Assembly (NCBI RefSeq): GCF_000328475.2
Contig: NC_026482.1
Span: 310,001 to 374,000, forward strand
Length of the DNA stretch: 64,000 bases
Direction of reading: 5' to 3'
Origin: Mycosarcoma maydis
Lineage: Eukaryota; Basidiomycota; Ustilaginomycetes; Ustilaginales
Below the pieces are notes generated by a model. That model was not told the origin of the DNA and searched no databases. It was given only the letters and a program-made list of their open reading frames with translations. The position numbers and the translations under genes were made by a program. Each line of letters opens with the position of its first letter. Within the stretch, counting starts at the first letter, position 1. Of this stretch, positions 39,410-50,029 are shown one piece after another.

Positions 39410-40348
39410 GTACGCAGGATAATGGTAGAGAGTTTGCTGTCGATGTGACAAGAACGGAGGAAACTGCTACTGCGCTAAGGACGCCTAGAGTGGAACAAAC
39501 TTACGGTCAAGCAGCGCGGGTCTCAAAGTAGCTTATGGCAGCAGCGTAGGTGCTCTATCATGGAAGAAAATCAGGTGCCCTCACAATTGATATCGCCAAC
39601 GTGAGCTCCGATGATGAGAGGGACCACAACAATTCGAAGTGGAGGGAAGCATCCTCAGCTCAACGCTTCCATTCTATCCACTTCTTGAGGTATGGGTTGA
39701 CTATGCGGATGTGGTCAAGCGATTGATTCATGATTCGGCTGCAGCAAAACGTCAACGACATCAACATGAGACAGAACAGCTTGACAATCGGCTTCAGCTT
39801 ACGTGAGGCAATCGTGAATGTAGATGCGCCGATCTGGATGTCTCGGCACATGGCAACAAACAAGACACATCGAAATAAAAAAACAAGCTCGACAAAAAAA
39901 CCTACTCTGTAAGTCACAGTGCCCAGTCCAGGAATTATTTCGAATTTACTCTCAATCTGTGCCAGTGACGCGCTTTCAGTACGCAGCCATCGTATATACA
40001 GTAAGTTAGGTAACTTATTAATAATTATCATTATAATTAATAGTTATTCACGTCAGGAATTCTTCGACGAGTTTCAGGTCGCTCCAGAGAGAAAGATCGA
40101 TCGGGAGATCTTTGTTGGCTGCCCGATGATCAAGCTCGGGTTGAGTGGGTCTTACAAACGTCACGCCTGGGCCAACAGGAGAGAAGGAGAAGAAGCTTCA
40201 ATCCCATAGTCCTCTTTTGGTTACACGAAGACGCAAACCGCCAGCATTCGGATCCATCTCTCAAACGGCTCAGGCTCAGGAAATCAGCAACAGCACCAAG
40301 GGCACATAAGCTCGTTGCTGCTCCGACAACAAAGATACAATCTCGGCC
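39410..40348. other. Divergent spacer with AT-rich palindromes
   Basis: Promoter region between photolyase and EMC5. A perfect inverted repeat TAAGTTA-GG-TAACTTA occupies 40002-40017, followed by a near-palindromic AT tract to about 40044. A minus-strand frame of 123 codons (39660-40031) is judged chance: AT-rich, no family features. Confidence 0.5.
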
Positions 40349-41093
40349 ATGACTACTACGGGGCGGCTCCTTCTAGCCATCGGCACACGTACGTCCACCT
40401 AACGAACAATGCTCCACTTAGATTCGAGTAGTCGGCACAGTCAGCAGGAAAACGCCTTACACTGACATGGCTATCTCTCCTCATCCGTTTCTACCGCCCC
40501 AGTCGTGTTCTTCCACGCGGCATACTCAACATACGAGCGTAAGTAAGCGCATCAACCATGCCCGAGCACAGCAGGGTCTCACTACACAAGAGCTGCCGAC
40601 GCACTATACTGATGTTTCTCATTTGTATCTTCTTCTTTGTTGCGTTTTGCAGATCTGTCGTTGAGGAAGTCGCTCGGACTCGCTGGTGCAGAATCCAACC
40701 AGATGCCTATTGATGTGCGTCCTCAAAGTCCTCATCTGATTTCCTCACCATAAGTTGGTGTACGACTACCATGCTGACTACATCGTTTTCTTCCATACAC
40801 GTACACATGTCTCCAATGCTTCAGATCACCTTTGAGACCCTCGTGGCGTTTATCGTCATTCTGATCGGTATCGCGCTCACCGCAGCACCATTGAAAAACG
40901 TTACTTGGGCCAGCGAAATGCGTACAAAGTAAGTTGACTCTTGGCCGCATTGCATCGCTTTCTAACTGTTGCTCACAAACACCCTTACTGACCTATGCTG
41001 GCAATTGACAGATCGATCGACGAGGTGGATTCAAGATCCAATTTCGCATCACTCACACATCGAGGGCAAATTCTGTTTGCGTCGTCCGACTAG
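40349..41093 (+). CDS. EMC5: ER membrane complex subunit 5 / MMgT (five exons)
   Basis: Reconstructed by hand: exons 40349-40388, 40503-40538, 40653-40714, 40825-40928 and 41012-41093 give 107 aa. All introns are GT..AG (GTACGT, GTAAGT, GTGCGT, GTAAGT) and the frame is kept at every junction. The product begins MTTTGRLLLAIGTLVFFHAAY (first membrane helix). It continues with LPID-like MPIDITFETLVAF and a second helix (VILIGIALTAAP), and ends with ASEMRTKSIDE and FASLTHRGQILF. These match the EMC5/MMGT1 family, including the conserved HRGxxLF end. EMC5 is a core subunit of the ER membrane insertase. This is the most intron-rich gene in the window. Confidence 0.9.
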
Positions 41094-41252
41094 GTGCCCG
41101 CTCTCTCCTTTGTGTCTTCTGCTATCAAGTCAATGTTCAGATCGCATATTGTCCGGCACACACGCTGCTACCAGGAATGCACAAGGGTGGATGACATCTT
41201 AAAAGAAAGCGAAGAAGTAAATTATATCCGGAGAGCGCCTGTACCATGGTTC

Positions 41253-42881
41253 CTACTTTTCCTCGGACGCATGGCTCGAGATCTCCACGGTAGGCTTGGA
41301 ATCTGCAGCAAGCACGTTGTGACTCGATCGAATGTTGGCCACGGCGTCTTCTGGCGCAGCCCCCAGTGGACCAACGTAATGCCTGCTGCCCCAAGCAAAC
41401 CACCAAGCAGCACTGAGAACAAAGAAGAACGCAAAGACCACGCTGGCATAATTCATCGTACTCGCATCTGGTGTCGCTACGGTTGGCATGCAAAACAAAA
41501 CGGTAGCCAGGACGATCCACACAAACGTGATCATATTGATCACGTATCCAAATTTGCCCAACGTCCACGGCGCATCTTGGAGCATGACTCGACGTCTGAA
41601 CATGGCAACAGCTATGGGGATACCGTAACTGATGCCAAGGCAGATAGTGGCGACACCGGTGAAGGCAGAAAAGGCAGCCGTGTTGCCGAGGTAGATGAGG
41701 CCGAGGAGTGAGATGACAACAGTGGAGAGGATGAGACTGTTGAGGGGCAGGTCGAGCGACTTGTTGACTTTGGCCCAGTACTTGCTTCCGGGGATAGCTC
41801 CATCGCGAGCAAATGCCCATGTACATCGAAGGGCGACTGTAAGCGAACCGATGCCGGCAAAGGCAAATACGCCGAGGATGATAAACAGCAGTCCAAACCC
41901 GCCACCTGGCGAGCCAGTTGCAAGCGAGAAGAGGACCGGGATGGGCTGTCCAGCCGCAGCAGAGAGCAAATCAGCAGCATCTGGGGTGAGAACGAAGAGA
42001 ACCGGGATCAGGTAAACAAAGCCAGTAACGCTCGCTGCGACTACAGACCAAACGATGGCCTTGGGCACCTGCTTTTCCGGCTCGGCTACTTCCTCACACA
42101 GCGCTGCCACGGTGCCGTAGCCAGTGAGCACGTAAGATGCTTGCAGGAGACCAACGAAGAAGGCCCAGCCATCGGGCCAGCCGCTGGTGTTTTCCCAGCC
42201 GGAAAAGACAAATTCGGCGTCCTTGCGTCCGTCTTTGGCACGAACCAGGATGGTGATGGCGATGATCAGGGTTCCCGCTGCCGTCCAGTAGAAAGAAAGC
42301 GTGTTGAGACGGTCGAGGTAGTTGTACTTAACACCGTAGGCATTGATGATAGCAGCGATCAGCATACAAGCCCAAAATGTCAAAATAGTCTGCCAAGCCG
42401 CTGGAGCCCATTCATTGTTTCTGAACTGCGAGATGGCAGCCATAATGAGCTGAGCGCCACCAAAGTTGATCGAAAGACAAAGCGTCCAGTTGGCAACCAA
42501 GCTGACCCAACCTACAATCCACGAGGTCAACGGCGCCCATTTCTTAGTTGCGACGAACGCTGACCAGACGTAGACGCCTCCCGATGAAGGATACATCGAG
42601 CACAACTCGGCCAAGGATGCAGCCATACAGAGCGAGATAAGCGAGACAACAAGCCAGCCGTAAAGGATTGTGACGGGCCCACCGCACGTGAGCGCGATTG
42701 AGAAAGCAGTGCTAAGACCAAATGGAGCAGCGATGATAGAGAAACTGAGACCGAGGATGGTGAACATGTTGAGATTTCGTTTGAGCTCAGCTTCGTAGCC
42801 CATCGAGGCTAGCTTGGCATCGGCGCCAGCGCCCGCCGAGATCATAGAGTGTACGCTCGTTGTCTGCTTGATGTCGGACAT
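41253..42881 (-). CDS. GABA/amino-acid permease, APC superfamily
   Basis: 542 aa from the first ATG (MSDIKQTTSVHSM). Twelve membrane helices are suggested. The family pattern is clear: GYEAELKRNLNMFTILGLSFSI at the first helix, ELCSMYPSSGGVYVWS, WTLCLSINFGGAQL, ALCEEVAEPEKQVPKAIVWSV and CTWAFARDGAIPGSKYWAKV. These resemble yeast UGA4 (GABA) and HNM1 (choline) more than the YAT amino-acid group. It probably imports GABA, choline or a related compound at the plasma or vacuolar membrane; the exact substrate is open. Convergent with EMC5, with 159 bases between the stop codons. Confidence 0.88.
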   Translation of the reverse strand: MSDIKQTTSVHSMISAGAGADAKLASMGYEAELKRNLNMFTILGLSFSIIAAPFGLSTAFSIALTCGGPVTILYGWLVVSLISLCMAASLAELCSMYPSSGGVYVWSAFVATKKWAPLTSWIVGWVSLVANWTLCLSINFGGAQLIMAAISQFRNNEWAPAAWQTILTFWACMLIAAIINAYGVKYNYLDRLNTLSFYWTAAGTLIIAITILVRAKDGRKDAEFVFSGWENTSGWPDGWAFFVGLLQASYVLTGYGTVAALCEEVAEPEKQVPKAIVWSVVAASVTGFVYLIPVLFVLTPDAADLLSAAAGQPIPVLFSLATGSPGGGFGLLFIILGVFAFAGIGSLTVALRCTWAFARDGAIPGSKYWAKVNKSLDLPLNSLILSTVVISLLGLIYLGNTAAFSAFTGVATICLGISYGIPIAVAMFRRRVMLQDAPWTLGKFGYVINMITFVWIVLATVLFCMPTVATPDASTMNYASVVFAFFFVLSAAWWFAWGSRHYVGPLGAAPEDAVANIRSSHNVLAADSKPTVEISSHASEEK

Positions 42882-44241
42882 GGCTGCACGATTCTGTCGG
42901 GGATGGCACAGGAGCAAGTTCTCGAAGCACGCAAAGAGTCGACCGACGATGAAAGAAAGAGGCCCAAATTAAGTGTTCGCGTGCTGTGTAGAAGGTGTCC
43001 TGGACAGTGCGTCCGCTCTGAAGCCACGCAATGAAGGATTATGTGCAACTACCACTGAGTGCAGTTGACGCTTGACGAGCCACGGTGAAAGCTGTGGGTG
43101 GACGATCAAGATGCCAGGCGTGTAGAAGAGGCGAGAAAGAATAGGATAAGGCTCGCTATCACAAACCGGTCAGCGGCAAGCAAGGTCAGGTGGACGGGGT
43201 CATTCAGTGGCGCGGGACGCGAAGTCGAAATCCGACACACACAATATCGTGAATACACCAGCGTGTGGGACGATGTCTCCAAGTATCGCAACTGGGAGCA
43301 AAGCAGATGCCACGGGTGCCACTGTCCGGCTGGTTAGATCAGGAACAGGCCCCAGGAAGCCAGGACAGGCGATAAGCGATAGAGTCGGGCCGACTCAGCA
43401 TGATCGGGGTGGACTGCGAGTGCGTACATGGTTCCTCTGTTTTGTCTGTGGTCAAGATAAGCTTCGACCGTCCACAGACTTGTCTGTGCAACCACAGCCA
43501 ATCGCGAGGAAGCGCTTCTGCACACTGATAACATCAAGCGTGGGGTTATTGCAAGTTTGACGTCGCCGACCAATTAGAGCTGAGCAAGCGCACGCGCGTG
43601 GCGCACGACCGCAAACGCGGGCATCAGTACCATGTTAGGGCGAGGAACAAACAGCGCCGTTCTAAATTCGTGATTCGTGATTCGTGATCAAGTCACGAGT
43701 TGAGGAAACTGGCTAAGCGGAAATCGGCGACGGTAGTAAATTCGCTTGATATTCGGGGAGCTAAGTACATGATGATAACTGCTAGTATATATATCCAAGT
43801 GGGTGTATAGAGAGGCTCCATGTGTGAAGGGACTGGATGGTCCGAGTGTGATAGTGAGCCGGAACACTGAGCGGATAATGGAAGAAGCATTGAGCGGTTA
43901 AATGAGGAGGCATTGAGCATTCAGGTTAATTCTGATTAACTACATGATAATAAAACTTCACTGCGAGTCGTGAGTAGTTATCTAAGTGATCACCCATCCA
44001 CGTGATCGTGTTTCACAGAATCAAAATCAAAATCACGAATGTTAATTCATGAGCTGGATGTTCGTGACTTATAAGTGTGAGTTGGACCCTGCATCTGCAA
44101 TAGCTATCACAATCAGTGAATATGACATGTTACCCGAACAGCCATATCTCTGTCAGCTAGACAGTGCCAGGGGACATCAGTATCGCTTGTTCAAGTCAGG
44201 CCTTGGTCGAACGACGGCCGTTCAGTGCAAGGGCAACCACA
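42882..44241. other. Divergent spacer, repeat-rich
   Basis: About 1.36 kb between the permease and thioesterase starts. AATCACG-family repeats lie at 43665-43705, 43965 and 44030-44050. A plus frame of about 117 codons (43207-43560) begins without ATG and has no family features. No gene called. Confidence 0.5.
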
Positions 44242-46353
44242 ATGGTTCCAACATGGCGAGACGCCAGCGTGTCGCACCTCTACACGGCGGGCGTCGTCGG
44301 TGTTGGTGCCTCGTTCATGCTGCTTTCTGGCATCAAGGTAGCATGCGCACTTTTGCAGTCGTCAGCGCAACCGGAAGCCGCAGATGGAAGCTCTACCACT
44401 CCATCGCAATCTCGACCTGAATCCAATTCTTTGGTCTCGAATGGCACCGAGCGACGCACCAAGCAGGGCAAGACCACCGATGAGAGCACTGTACAGGTTA
44501 CCTACCCTATCACCGTTGAAATGTGCGACAATGCGTTTCACTCGGGTGATTCGATCAAGAATCGCTTCTCCTTCGATTCGAAGGAAGCAACCGTAGGAAC
44601 TTCGCCCAAAATCCGTGCTGGTGCGCTCTTCAAGCTCATCGATGTAGTGGCAGGTGTATCGGCACGCAAACACGCCGAGCTCAGTTGTGTTACTATCAGC
44701 GTCGACTCTGTGCTTCTTCTAGCGCCTATATATTTGGGCGATCTTGTACATCTCTCAGCTTCGGTCAACCGTGCTTGGGGAAGCAGTCTTGAAGTCGGCG
44801 TTCGCGTGGTCAAGGAGGATCCACGCTCCGGTGCCCGAGAATACGTCAGTCACGCATACATGACGTTTGTAGCTGTAGCTTCCCCCACAACGGCAACATC
44901 GAATTCCGCATCTCAACCTCCTGCTCGCGTCCGACTCGCTTCACGCCCTAGCCTCGCTCCCACCTCTCTATGGCAGCAACTCACCTCACTTCTTACCAAG
45001 GCGGATCAGCCGGCGAAGGCACCCAAACCGCAACTTTTGCCGCTGCTGCCGAGCACGCCGCTCGAAGCGAGAAGGCACATTCTTGCTGGACGTCGCCGTT
45101 CCAAACGTATCGCCATGGCTCAAAAGGGGGAAGCTCGCGACGGCGTCTCAACACAAGTCAAACAGAGGTTAAAGCAAGAAGTGCAGGAAATCTCGCGTAC
45201 AGGCGGCAAGTGGTCCGGCTCAGCAGACATAGATGCGGGTGCATGGACGCCGGGTAGGCTCAAAATTGAGAAGGCTGATTTGCTCTCTTCAGCGATCGGC
45301 AACGACGTGTCAGCCATCCAAGGCGCAAAGACATCGCAAGAATGTCAGCTCGAAGCTCTCGAGCTTGAGTTTGTCGTACAGGCCTACGTCTCTGGGGATC
45401 CTGCTGTCACGATCAAGAACGACGAAGAAATAGTCGAAATTAATTTGGCCGGCGATATCCCCCTCCGACATCCTCTCAAGGTGGTCGAAAGGCTGGCGCG
45501 ACAGCTTGAAAAGGAGCAACTGCAAGCAGTTGAGGCAGCTTCATCCACACCAGTTTCGATATTTGCAGCCAAAATCCCAGAATCTGGCGCAGTACCATTG
45601 TCTTCGCCAAGTGCACCCAGAACCGCTCCGCGCGATTTTGCGGCAGCAGCAATGGTTAGTTCACCACCTCTGACCCCTGCCTTTCGACGCAGATCCATCT
45701 TCTCGCCGCTGAAACCTGCACAAGAGCGAGAAGGTGACACTGACCTAGATCAGTCGCTCGCAGGCACCCCGGTGAAGACCCAAACGGCGCACGACATCAC
45801 TCGCGCCAGACTGGCTTCAAAGCTCTCCAAACCGATCAAGGTTGCCAAGACGATGGCTCGAACGCTCCATCTTGTCTTTCCAGAACATACTAACTCTGTT
45901 GGAGTGCTCTTTGGAGGTCAGCTCATGGACTGGATGGAAGAAGCAGCTTTGCTCTCTGTCCGTCACGTCGGCCGAGGCCGACGCTGGGGAACGGTCTCGT
46001 TGGACGGGTTGGAGTTTGAACAGGCAGTTGCGGTAGGCGAGAGCATGACATTCACTGCAGTGGTCGTGCGCACCTTTGTTCAGTCGTGCGAGGTGTTTGT
46101 TCTAGCCGAGGCCGAGTCACGGAACGGTACAAAGAGGATCACAAATGATGCTTTGTTCACGCTCGCTTTTCCCTTGGACGAGTCGGAAATTTTGTCTCCA
46201 GTGAAGGAGGGGAGTAGATTCAGGCTGCTCAGACAAGTAGACATGCCACCAGACTCGGCGCTGGCAGCGTTCGCTGACGTCGCAGTCAAACGCCGAGAGA
46301 CTAGGTTGGAGTTGAAGCAGATGCTTGTGAGGATCTATTCAAATCCTAGCTGA
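44242..46353 (+). CDS. Double-hotdog acyl-CoA thioesterase, long form
   Basis: 703 aa from the first ATG. A hydrophobic segment (about residues 15-40, LYTAGVVGVGASFMLLSGIKVACALL) may anchor the protein or target it to mitochondria. The first hotdog domain is residues about 88-210 (MCDNAFHSGDSIKN..GALFKLIDVVAG). The second is about 535-665 (MARTLHLVFPEHTNSVGVLFGGQLMDWMEEAA). Both fit the BACH/ACOT7-like HotDog_ACOT fold that hydrolyses acyl-CoA to free fatty acid and CoA. The two domains are split by about 320 residues rich in Ser/Pro/Ala with a few more ordered patches, unusually long for the family. The upstream open stretch has no ATG. Confidence 0.85.
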   Translation: MVPTWRDASVSHLYTAGVVGVGASFMLLSGIKVACALLQSSAQPEAADGSSTTPSQSRPESNSLVSNGTERRTKQGKTTDESTVQVTYPITVEMCDNAFHSGDSIKNRFSFDSKEATVGTSPKIRAGALFKLIDVVAGVSARKHAELSCVTISVDSVLLLAPIYLGDLVHLSASVNRAWGSSLEVGVRVVKEDPRSGAREYVSHAYMTFVAVASPTTATSNSASQPPARVRLASRPSLAPTSLWQQLTSLLTKADQPAKAPKPQLLPLLPSTPLEARRHILAGRRRSKRIAMAQKGEARDGVSTQVKQRLKQEVQEISRTGGKWSGSADIDAGAWTPGRLKIEKADLLSSAIGNDVSAIQGAKTSQECQLEALELEFVVQAYVSGDPAVTIKNDEEIVEINLAGDIPLRHPLKVVERLARQLEKEQLQAVEAASSTPVSIFAAKIPESGAVPLSSPSAPRTAPRDFAAAAMVSSPPLTPAFRRRSIFSPLKPAQEREGDTDLDQSLAGTPVKTQTAHDITRARLASKLSKPIKVAKTMARTLHLVFPEHTNSVGVLFGGQLMDWMEEAALLSVRHVGRGRRWGTVSLDGLEFEQAVAVGESMTFTAVVVRTFVQSCEVFVLAEAESRNGTKRITNDALFTLAFPLDESEILSPVKEGSRFRLLRQVDMPPDSALAAFADVAVKRRETRLELKQMLVRIYSNPS

Positions 46354-46855
46354 ATGTTTCGAATCACATCACGAGGGTGTGGAACTTAGTCACGCCCTTC
46401 AAAAATCAATGATGAATGGCAATCACGAATGCATGACATGTCGCATACAGTCTGGTGATTAACGAAGAGGTGGAGACGTGACTCGAGGTATGTCCGTGGA
46501 TTTTGATTGCAGTGGCGAGTATGACTCAAGTTCGAGTCTGTGCGTCCTCAACTTCGGAATCCGGAGTTCGGCAAATTCCTGCCAACCTGTTTTACAATTC
46601 ACGATTGTTGAACATGTGGAGAGAGTCGCTGAGCGACAGCTAGTCGTGAGTGAAGGTGAAGGTATCTTGGCGGCGACTTGCTCAACATGAACACTACTTA
46701 GCATACTACCAGACTTCTCTACCATATCGAGTCAAGTTCGATCAAGCTTGTCCTTCTTGAGTCTTGAACGCATAAAAGGATGATCATGCTCAAGGAAGAT
46801 CTGCTCGTCCCACAAACTATACGGATAACCTCCATTCCTCACACACCTGCACAAG
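46354..46855. other. Spacer before the ABC-F gene
   Basis: One AATCACG copy near 46420 and an AATTCACGATTG copy near 46596. No gene seen. Confidence 0.45.
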
Positions 46856-49459
46856 ATGAGCTCCAACATTCAGCCATTCCTTGAGATCATTCCAAAGGCA
46901 GTGTTGGACACGAGTAAAGCACTCAAAACGTACGCCAAGCTCGAATCCATCTTGCAGCAGTTTGCTGATCACCTTCAGACTAGTGTGGATCAACAAGATG
47001 CAGATAAGCAAGCGAAGCGAATGGAGATGGAGAAGATGCTAAGGCCGGTCTTGACGGACGCGGGTGTAGGCAAGAAAGGCATTTCAGAGATCGTCGATGC
47101 TTGCCTAGCTGTCAAGCTCAGGTCTCATGTTGAAGGTGATGATGACTCTCTGTCGAGGCAAAAGCCTCAGGCGGAAGTTCCACCTGGCATCACCAGTCAT
47201 TTGAGCTCAACAAAGAAGGCGCTGCCCATTCATGGTTCCATCAAAGAACCGTTAAAGAAGACCAGAAAGGCCAATCTACGCGCATCGACCCAGACTACAG
47301 ATAAAGAGCTAGCACAAGCGGTCCAAACCAATCTATACATCGATAGCCTGGACCCCAAAATCCCACACATCACAGCATTGTCTCAAGAATCTCGCTTTCA
47401 CCTGGACTGCTCCGACACCTCTTCGCTCGAAATCGATCTTCACAATGTCACTCTCACGCTTGCAGGACATGATCTACTGACGGATGCGCATCTTCGCATG
47501 AAACCAGCCACGCATTACGGACTTGTCGGGCGAAATGGTGCCGGCAAATCAACGTTACTCACCGCGATCGGCGAAAAGCTGATTCCGGGTTTATCCCGAA
47601 CCATGAAGGTCCTATTCGTGAGTCAGTTGACCAACGTCCGAGCTTCGGAAGAGAATCCAGACGGCTCGGTGCTAAGCGTCGTTGTAAGCAGTGATGTCGA
47701 GAGAAGCCGAGCCATGGAAGAGTGCAGGCTGTTGGGCAAAGCGCTAGAAGATCAGATCGAGGAGGATATTAGGCAGGTGGTGTTGGAACTGCAGCTCAAG
47801 AGAAAGAGGGAGATACTGAAAGAGGCAAGGAAAATCGCTGTCAAGTGGTCAGGTGCTAAAGGGCATTTGGCGAGGAAAGAGCTTATGATTGCTGAAAAAG
47901 AATTTGAAGCCGCACAACAAGACACGGTCAAACCACCTGACAACGTACCTGACAAAACGTCCTGGGCATCGGTAGCGAGCAAGATGCTGTTCGAATCGCA
48001 ACAGCTGCTAGAAGAGGTCGATGCTCAATCTACGGAAGCACGAGCACAAAAGATTCTTCGTGGGCTCGGGTTTTCCGCAGAACGCATCCAAGGACCTTAC
48101 TCTGCCCTATCAGGTGGATGGAAGTCTCGAGCCAGCCTAGCATCAGCTCTACTGCAACCATCTGCCCACTTGCTCCTACTAGACGAACCGGTCAACTACC
48201 TCGACCTACCCGCCGTTCTCTTTGTCCAGCAATTCATATCATCCATTCCGCACACAGTCGTCACAGTCTCGCACGACCGAGAGTTTCTCGATGCCGTCTC
48301 TTCATCGCTTATCATCCTCCGCAAACAGAAGCTCTCGTACTTCGAAGGCAACCTCACCGACTATCAACGCGAGCAGCGACAAGAATGGATTCACAAAGCT
48401 CGACAACAGGCCGCGTTGGACAAGAAGAAGGAAGCGATGCAGAAGAGCATCGCTCAAGCTGCTTCCTCCGCCAGAAAATCAGGTGACGACAACAAGATGC
48501 GCATGGCTAAATCACGTCAAAAGAAACTGGACGAGCGATTTGGTCTGGAAGTGAATGCCAAGGGACACAAGTTCAAGCTGAACCGCGATTTCGGTGGATA
48601 TCACCTGACGAGTCGAGGTAGGGTGGAGATGGACGAAGTGGATGAACAGGTGAGAATCTCGTTTGAGGATCCGGAGGCATCGAGATTCCCGGGAAGCTTG
48701 GTGCATTTGGAAGGTGTAAGTGTTCGATACGACGGTAACACTGGATACACAATCAATGACATTGGCTTGACAATCGGACCAGGTGAAAGGGTGGGAATCG
48801 TGGGGCCAAATGGACACGGCAAGACGACACTTCTCCACTGCATCGTAGGCAAACTAACGCCGACCAAGGGTACAGTGGAAAGGCATCCCAAAGCAACTAT
48901 CGGACTGTATGCTCAGCATACGCTCGAGCTCCTCTCATCACAGAGTGTCACTGCGTTGGAACACTTTTTGGGGCGATGTTCTGACGCCAGAGAGTCGCAA
49001 GCAAGATCCTTCCTCGGCTCGCTGGGACTGAAAGGTCGAACTGCGGATAAGATCTCTTTGACCAACTTGAGCGGTGGACAGCTCGTCCGACTCGGCCTGG
49101 CCGAAGTCATGTGGTCGAGCCCTGATCTGGTAATTTTGGACGAAGTAACGACGCATCTCGATAGCGACACGATCGACGCTCTTGTTGATGCTTTGCGGGC
49201 GTACGCAGGTGCTGTACTACTCGTCAGCCACGACCGATCTGCTATCAAACGAATCATCGAGGGCGCTTCTCATCCGTCTGCCTATTTCGATGAAGACGAC
49301 CAGGCTGAAGGGGCCGAAGCCGACACGGAACTAGACCTGAAGACGCAAGCGATGGAAATAGGAAGGGTTTATTTGTTGCAAAACCGTGTGCTGAAGCACT
49401 TGCAAGGTGGTATGGATCAGTATACTGACTCAGTCATCCAGCGGTTTGAGGCTGCGTGA
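46856..49459 (+). CDS. ABC-F family ATPase (GCN20/ABCF-like)
   Basis: 867 aa. The N-terminal ~190 residues are helical, as in GCN20-type ABC-F proteins. Two ABC domains follow. Domain 1: Walker A GRNGAGKST (about residue 225), signature LSGGW, Walker B LLLLDEPVNYLD, H-loop VSHDRE. Domain 2: Walker A GPNGHGKTT (about 650), signature LSGGQ, Walker B LVILDEVTTHLD, H-loop VSHDRS. No membrane segments, so this is a soluble ABC-F ATPase of the translation-associated type. The D-loop/Walker B regions (EPVNYLD and EVTTHLD) deviate from the usual EPTNHLD in both halves. GCN20 (GCN1 partner), ARB1 or NEW1 relatives are possible; the exact paralogue is not fixed. Confidence 0.88.
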   Translation: MSSNIQPFLEIIPKAVLDTSKALKTYAKLESILQQFADHLQTSVDQQDADKQAKRMEMEKMLRPVLTDAGVGKKGISEIVDACLAVKLRSHVEGDDDSLSRQKPQAEVPPGITSHLSSTKKALPIHGSIKEPLKKTRKANLRASTQTTDKELAQAVQTNLYIDSLDPKIPHITALSQESRFHLDCSDTSSLEIDLHNVTLTLAGHDLLTDAHLRMKPATHYGLVGRNGAGKSTLLTAIGEKLIPGLSRTMKVLFVSQLTNVRASEENPDGSVLSVVVSSDVERSRAMEECRLLGKALEDQIEEDIRQVVLELQLKRKREILKEARKIAVKWSGAKGHLARKELMIAEKEFEAAQQDTVKPPDNVPDKTSWASVASKMLFESQQLLEEVDAQSTEARAQKILRGLGFSAERIQGPYSALSGGWKSRASLASALLQPSAHLLLLDEPVNYLDLPAVLFVQQFISSIPHTVVTVSHDREFLDAVSSSLIILRKQKLSYFEGNLTDYQREQRQEWIHKARQQAALDKKKEAMQKSIAQAASSARKSGDDNKMRMAKSRQKKLDERFGLEVNAKGHKFKLNRDFGGYHLTSRGRVEMDEVDEQVRISFEDPEASRFPGSLVHLEGVSVRYDGNTGYTINDIGLTIGPGERVGIVGPNGHGKTTLLHCIVGKLTPTKGTVERHPKATIGLYAQHTLELLSSQSVTALEHFLGRCSDARESQARSFLGSLGLKGRTADKISLTNLSGGQLVRLGLAEVMWSSPDLVILDEVTTHLDSDTIDALVDALRAYAGAVLLVSHDRSAIKRIIEGASHPSAYFDEDDQAEGAEADTELDLKTQAMEIGRVYLLQNRVLKHLQGGMDQYTDSVIQRFEAA

Positions 49460-50029
49460 ACCCGGCAATGATGTATTGCAGTATGTCTGAAACACAAAAG
49501 TATGCAGCATCGTAAGACAGTACATACAGTAGTGGCCATCAAACCAACCAAGTAAGTTGACACGCAGACGCCATGTGGCGGATGAGTAGCCGAGTGTCTT
49601 GCCTCCGTTCCCGATCGTGTGACTTGATCCCGATCCACCCACGAACGCGCACAAGAGCGACGCGTTGAGTTGTTGCAAATTCCGATGGTTTCCAATCACG
49701 AATGCAAGTTAGACCTACGTAGCTGCTCTCTTCCTTCATCCATCTATCATTATCATTCACGATTCCACCATCAGTCAGCATGCGTATGATGGTGTGCACT
49801 TTGAGAATGTTCGAGAGACGGATCTTTGCATAAATTTCTCACCCACACACTTTCGACGCCACACACACCACAGCTTTCTCGCGATATGAACAATGTTCTT
49901 GGACCCCTAAGGAACTCACGAAAGTTGAACTGTCACTTTCCCGTTCAACACAACGGCATCAACAGAAGGCGGGATCAGATTTTGACTGGCAGTGACTAGG
50001 CCTCAAGTTATCATCAACGCTTCCTACGC
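49460..50029. other. Spacer between ABC-F and F-box genes
   Basis: AATCACG copies at 49692-49705 and 49756. Antisense frames overlapping the ABC-F 3' end have no family features. No gene called. Confidence 0.45.

Noticed and set aside
39660..40031. 123-codon minus-strand ORF before EMC5
   Set aside because: AT-rich, no family features; covers palindromic AT tract.
43207..43560. 117-codon plus-strand frame
   Set aside because: Begins without ATG; no family features; crosses a divergent promoter region.
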